A stretch of DNA of 64,000 bases from NCBI RefSeq assembly GCF_009362845.1, contig NZ_WHNW01000007.1, positions 25,191-89,190 of the forward strand, in the 5' to 3' direction. Source of the DNA: Ostreibacterium oceani. Its GTDB lineage: Bacteria; Pseudomonadota; Gammaproteobacteria; Cardiobacteriales; Ostreibacteriaceae. The position numbers and the translations under genes are program-made. The stretch's first letter is position 1, and every line of letters begins with the position of its first letter. Under the pieces are notes generated by a model. It had not been told where the DNA came from. It worked only from the letters and a program-made list of their open reading frames with translations, and searched no databases. Shown here piece by piece: positions 60,778 to 64,000 of this stretch.

Positions 60778-61677
60778 TCAGGATGGCTGAGCGGTTTGTC
60801 GTTTAGCGCGCCGATATAAATCCCAAATATAAAATGCCGAGCCCGCCACAATCAGCGAAAAAGCCATAACATGCCACCGAGTAAAGTCCTCACCGAGAAA
60901 AATAGTCGCATTAAATGATTGAATCAATGGGTTCAGATAAGACAAAAATCCCACCATAAACAGGCTGATTAATTTGGTGGCTTGCGACATTGAAAGCAAC
61001 GCAATCGCAGTCGCTGCCCCCACGAGTATCAAAGCGCCTGCATAATTGGCTCCGCTCCAAAACCCGATATCGGCGGTTGACACGAATAACAACCAAATCA
61101 CGGCAAAGGGGGCAAGGACAATATTTTCAAGCGCAACCCCCATGGTCGCACCATAGCCTGCATTGGATTTTAAAAGCCCATAAAGTCCAAACGTAAACGC
61201 AAGAAAAATCGCTATCCAAGGCAGTTTCCCCAGACCATAAGCCAAAATCCCAACAGCCAAAAGCGCCGCTGTCACTGCGATGCTTTGGGCAACATTTAAT
61301 CGCTCGCCTTTAAAAATCGCACCAAATGCAACCGTGACAAGCGGAAAAATAAAATAGCCAATTCCCGCTTCAAGTGCATGACCTGTTTGTGATGCATAGA
61401 CAAAGCCGAGCCAATTGAGCGAAATCAATACTGCCGCGATACACACGAATTTCATCACACGCACGTCTCGCATGAGACGCCATAGCTCAAACAGTCGTCT
61501 TTTCCAGAATAACCAAAGCAAAAGCGCAACCATTCCCCAAATGACGCGGTGCGCAACAATATCAAACGCAGGCATGGGTTTAAGGCTTGCAAATACCACA
61601 TTGAGCGACCCCCAAATCACGCAAGCCAAAACCATGGCATAAATGCCTTTGGTTTGATCATTCATCAATTTGAACAT
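60778..61677 (-). CDS. rarD: RarD-type EamA family transporter
   Basis: 299 residues with ten predicted membrane spans in two EamA halves. RarD traits: KGIYAMVLACVIWGSLNVVF at the start, AHRVIWGMVALLLWL, SLNWLGFVYASQTGHALEAGIGYFI and FLGEDFTRWHVMAFSLIVAG near the end. The substrate of RarD proteins is unproven (chloramphenicol sensitivity in E. coli; RarD-type amino-acid export is suggested elsewhere). Confidence 0.88.
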   Translation of the reverse strand: MFKLMNDQTKGIYAMVLACVIWGSLNVVFASLKPMPAFDIVAHRVIWGMVALLLWLFWKRRLFELWRLMRDVRVMKFVCIAAVLISLNWLGFVYASQTGHALEAGIGYFIFPLVTVAFGAIFKGERLNVAQSIAVTAALLAVGILAYGLGKLPWIAIFLAFTFGLYGLLKSNAGYGATMGVALENIVLAPFAVIWLLFVSTADIGFWSGANYAGALILVGAATAIALLSMSQATKLISLFMVGFLSYLNPLIQSFNATIFLGEDFTRWHVMAFSLIVAGSAFYIWDLYRRAKRQTAQPS

Positions 61678-61905
61678 TCATCAATCCCCTGCTGTTAAAA
61701 ATTTTCGCGAAATTCGTTTAGAATAACGTTAACACAAGCATTAAAAATCACCTATCGGTTTGCTGATATTTAACCAGGCAACGCTAACTAGCGTACGCCC
61801 TTGATTTCTGTTAAGCGCATTAGGGGGTGGTTCGGCTAAAATTTATCGCCATGTCTATAAAACATAAGCCATTGAATGTTCGCTCTAAGTTAGACGCTAA
61901 TTACT

Positions 61906-62238
61906 TTACCTTTTTTCTACCGTGTTAAAAAACAATAATTCTGCATAGGATTCATCGTCTGCTAAACGATAAACGATTTGATAATCGCACTGAGAATCCA
62001 TCCCAAGTATCTTTAAATATTTAATATGCTGAACCAATAAGCACATATTTAATAATTTATAAAATGGCACGTTACTGTATCCCTCATACAAATGTGGAAA
62101 AATATGTTTTTTAAGCTTTTTAATGTCTTTTTTTTGTTTAAAGATCAACTTATAAGACTCCCCATCAAGGGCATATTTACCTGCTGTGCGGATACTTTCA
62201 CAGTCACGCATAGTGATTTTATATTCGATCTCTTTCAT
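61906..62238 (-). CDS. Hypothetical 110-residue protein
   Basis: Soluble, Lys/Tyr/Leu-rich, no signal or membrane span. Contains ILGMDSQCDYQIVYRLADDESYAELLFFNTVEKR. AT-rich relative to rarD and plsY. No family recognised. The ATG lacks a clear ribosome site. Possibly part of a small acquired segment with the next frame. Confidence 0.5.
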   Translation of the reverse strand: MKEIEYKITMRDCESIRTAGKYALDGESYKLIFKQKKDIKKLKKHIFPHLYEGYSNVPFYKLLNMCLLVQHIKYLKILGMDSQCDYQIVYRLADDESYAELLFFNTVEKR

Positions 62239-62370
62239 TAATTTGTCATCAGTATTAGTTAGTTGTTATTAGCGGTCACCCTTTGATTCAACAGCAACAC
62301 AAAGGACGAAGGCGATAGCGTACAACCAGTCACACACCTAGCCGAAAAGACAAAGGCAAATTTTTACAGG

Positions 62371-62769
62371 CTATAAGCCATAAAACAAAGGCAGAATAAA
62401 CTCTTTCAAAACAAAAGATGAAATCCATGTAATAATCCATGCGTATAGGATTAAAATAACACCAAGTATTATCATATTCTTTTTATTATAAGCTGTATCA
62501 GCCTTACAATTTTTATTTGTGCATACAAGATGAGAGACAAATCCAATAAGAGCATAACCCAAAAAAAGCATCAGCAGATTAGTGGTTAAAGTTTGTAATA
62601 ATAAATTCAAACCCTTAAAACGAAAATAGACCTGCATTCCCATCATAGCAACATGTATTGGCACAATAAATAAAAAGGTCGCAAGTAAAAACTCTTTACT
62701 TTTTATTATGTTGATATTATTAGCGATCAATTTAACTGAGTTAAAATCTACTTTATACATTTCATTCAC
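62371..62769 (-). CDS. Hypothetical four-span membrane protein
   Basis: 132 residues with spans near ~28-48, ~55-77, ~95-115 and ~117-131 by eye. Contains a CTNKNCKADTAYNKKNMI loop with two Cys. AT-rich. No family recognised. Gene direction matches its hypothetical neighbour and plsY. Confidence 0.5.
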   Translation of the reverse strand: MNEMYKVDFNSVKLIANNINIIKSKEFLLATFLFIVPIHVAMMGMQVYFRFKGLNLLLQTLTTNLLMLFLGYALIGFVSHLVCTNKNCKADTAYNKKNMIILGVILILYAWIITWISSFVLKEFILPLFYGL

Positions 62770-62857
62770 ATATTCGTTATAGCTGGGATGCCGACATTAA
62801 AAAATTCGCTTTTTTTAAGCTTTTTAGTAGTCAGTTTTTGTAGGCTATCGTGCTATA

Positions 62858-63475
62858 TCAACGCTGTTTTCGACGAATTTTATTTTCGGTGCCGTTCATC
62901 AAATTAATGATATTTTGCCGATGTCGGATAAACATTATCCCCGTCATAATAACAAAAAGTGTCAATACCGCATTAGTGTAGCCTAACCACCAAGCGCTTA
63001 ACAATACCGCCAATGCACCAACGAGTGAGGCGACAGAGACATAGCCCAGCGTAAAGGTTAGTAGCAGCCAAGTCAATCCAAACACGACCAAAGACAACGG
63101 TTGCAGCAGCGTAATAATACCGACGTAGGTTGCCACGCCTTTGCCACCTTTAAAGCCAAAATACAGCGGGTACAAGTGCCCGATAAACGCACCCAAAGCT
63201 GCCGCCACAATAACCCATTGATTATCAGTTAGTAATCGTGCTAATAGAATAACAATAACGCCTTTTAAGCAATCGCCTGCAAAGGTTAATAGCCCTGCTT
63301 TTTTACCGCCTAGACGCATCACATTGGTTGCGCCTGGGTTTTTAGAGCCTTGTTGACGGGGGTCGGGTAGTTTTAGCAAACGGCAAACAACGATGGCACA
63401 AGAAATTGAGCCAAACAAATAGCCAGCAAAAAGTCCTGTCAGGATAAAGAATAAGAAAACCGCTAAATCAATCAC
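62858..63475 (-). CDS. plsY: Acyl-phosphate:glycerol-3-phosphate acyltransferase PlsY
   Basis: First acylation of phospholipid synthesis using acyl phosphate. 205 residues, several membrane spans. The three loops of the active site are visible: GSISCAIVVCRLLKLPDPRQ, GSKNPGATNVMRLGGKKAG and GHLYPLYFGFKGGKGVATYVG. Divergent from folB, as in E. coli (ygiH/folB). Confidence 0.94.
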   Translation of the reverse strand: MIDLAVFLFFILTGLFAGYLFGSISCAIVVCRLLKLPDPRQQGSKNPGATNVMRLGGKKAGLLTFAGDCLKGVIVILLARLLTDNQWVIVAAALGAFIGHLYPLYFGFKGGKGVATYVGIITLLQPLSLVVFGLTWLLLTFTLGYVSVASLVGALAVLLSAWWLGYTNAVLTLFVIMTGIMFIRHRQNIINLMNGTENKIRRKQR

Positions 63476-63540
63476 ACCGATTCAAAATGTTTCAAAGGTG
63501 TGTCATAATAACGCAATCTTAGCGTTTTTTGTAGAAAAAC

Positions 63541-63897
63541 ATGACCGACATTATTTTTATCGACAATATCCCCACCCAATCGGTGATTGGCATTCACGAT
63601 TTTGAAAAGGCGGCACCACAAAAACTCATTATCAGCGTACAGCTAGAGACTTGCATCCGCGCCGCCGCCGCCAGCGATAGCATAAAAGACGCATTAGACT
63701 ACGATGCCATTAGCCGCTTTATCGATACGTTTGCAAGACGCACTAACGTGCAACTACTCGAAAGCTTTGCCGAGCGCCTAGTGGCTGAATTATTCGCTAA
63801 TTTCGCGCTGACAGGCGTCCATTTACGCATACAAAAGCCTGGCGCTATCACTTTGACTCAACAAGTCGGCGTCGCTATTTATCGCAAGGCCAATTAA
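63541..63897 (+). CDS. folB: Dihydroneopterin aldolase
   Basis: Folate pathway: 7,8-dihydroneopterin to 6-hydroxymethyl-7,8-dihydropterin and glycolaldehyde. 118 residues, normal. Family blocks: NIPTQSVIGIHDFEKAAPQKL, DALDYDAISRF and ESFAERLVAELF, with the C-terminal IQKPGAITLTQQVGVAIYR. Confidence 0.94.
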   Translation: MTDIIFIDNIPTQSVIGIHDFEKAAPQKLIISVQLETCIRAAAASDSIKDALDYDAISRFIDTFARRTNVQLLESFAERLVAELFANFALTGVHLRIQKPGAITLTQQVGVAIYRKAN

Positions 63898-63964
63898 GTG
63901 TAATTAAATCTATGCATTGCAAAACAAGTATCAGCTAACACCACAACCAAGTTTTAACGTATTG

Positions 63965-64000
63965 ATGAAATTATCTCGTACTCTCATTACGCTACTGGCG
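63965..64000 (+). CDS. Start of a gene cut by the window end, probably exported
   Basis: ATG followed by KLSRTLITLLA, a signal-peptide-like start, running off the right edge. Nothing further can be said; there is no clear ribosome site. Confidence 0.35.
   Translation, partial: MKLSRTLITLLA

Overview
This window is chromosomal DNA of a gammaproteobacterium. The evidence is the gammaproteobacterial set zipA-ligA, mreBCD-mrdA-rodA-mltB-rlpA, polA, holC, rarD, xerC and uvrA, plus a tRNA-Val(GAC) with an encoded CCA end. I cannot place it to family from sequence alone; a Cardiobacteriales-like lineage is only a guess. Most of the window is dense housekeeping sequence with spacers under 300 bases.

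Layout. 1-2000: an IS481-type transposase remnant runs into a surface protein with a C-terminal IPTL-CTERM-like sorting tail. 2180-3980: purB and tRNA-Val. 4100-6070: AT-rich accessory patch with a frameshifted coiled-coil membrane protein. 6075-11813: leftward run of a tiny membrane peptide, an XpaC-like protein, TelA, an SPFH/GYF_2 protein, a double zinc-ribbon membrane protein and a D-2-hydroxyacid dehydrogenase. 12067-21008: glutathione reductase, then rlpA, mltB, rodA, mrdA, mreD, mreC and mreB, the cell-elongation machinery. 21186-25822: gatC-gatA (no gatB here), then a DEDDh exonuclease paired with a cNMP/CBS/nucleotidyltransferase protein. 26048-30192: ferritin, an LprI-trypsin fusion, and PhoX phosphatase with a possible Pho box and a strong terminator.

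30370-32940 is the standout. Three leftward AT-rich genes of Bacteroidota character are separated by three hairpin elements that look like integron attC sites, with no integrase in view. I read it as a cluster of foreign gene cassettes (CALIN-like). One cassette encodes a membrane-anchored protein with a PD-(D/E)XK nuclease signature. The other two encode related exported proteins.

33088-49597: HI0933-type flavoprotein, uvrA, a 14-bp tandem repeat block, SPOR protein, argS, argC, HIT protein, xerC, DUF924, folE, dxs, a glutaredoxin-like protein, ligA and zipA. 49761-64000: acnA, SulP transporter, minC without minDE, HELVH lipoprotein, LOG-family protein, polA (proofreading residues apparently lost), holC, rarD, two unknown small proteins, plsY, folB and the start of one more gene.

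A recurrent trait is local duplication of 9-15 bp units, in spacers and in the linkers or termini of proteins (PurB, hydroxyacid dehydrogenase, MreC, ArgS, MinC). Functions are called from motifs read by eye; no database search was run.
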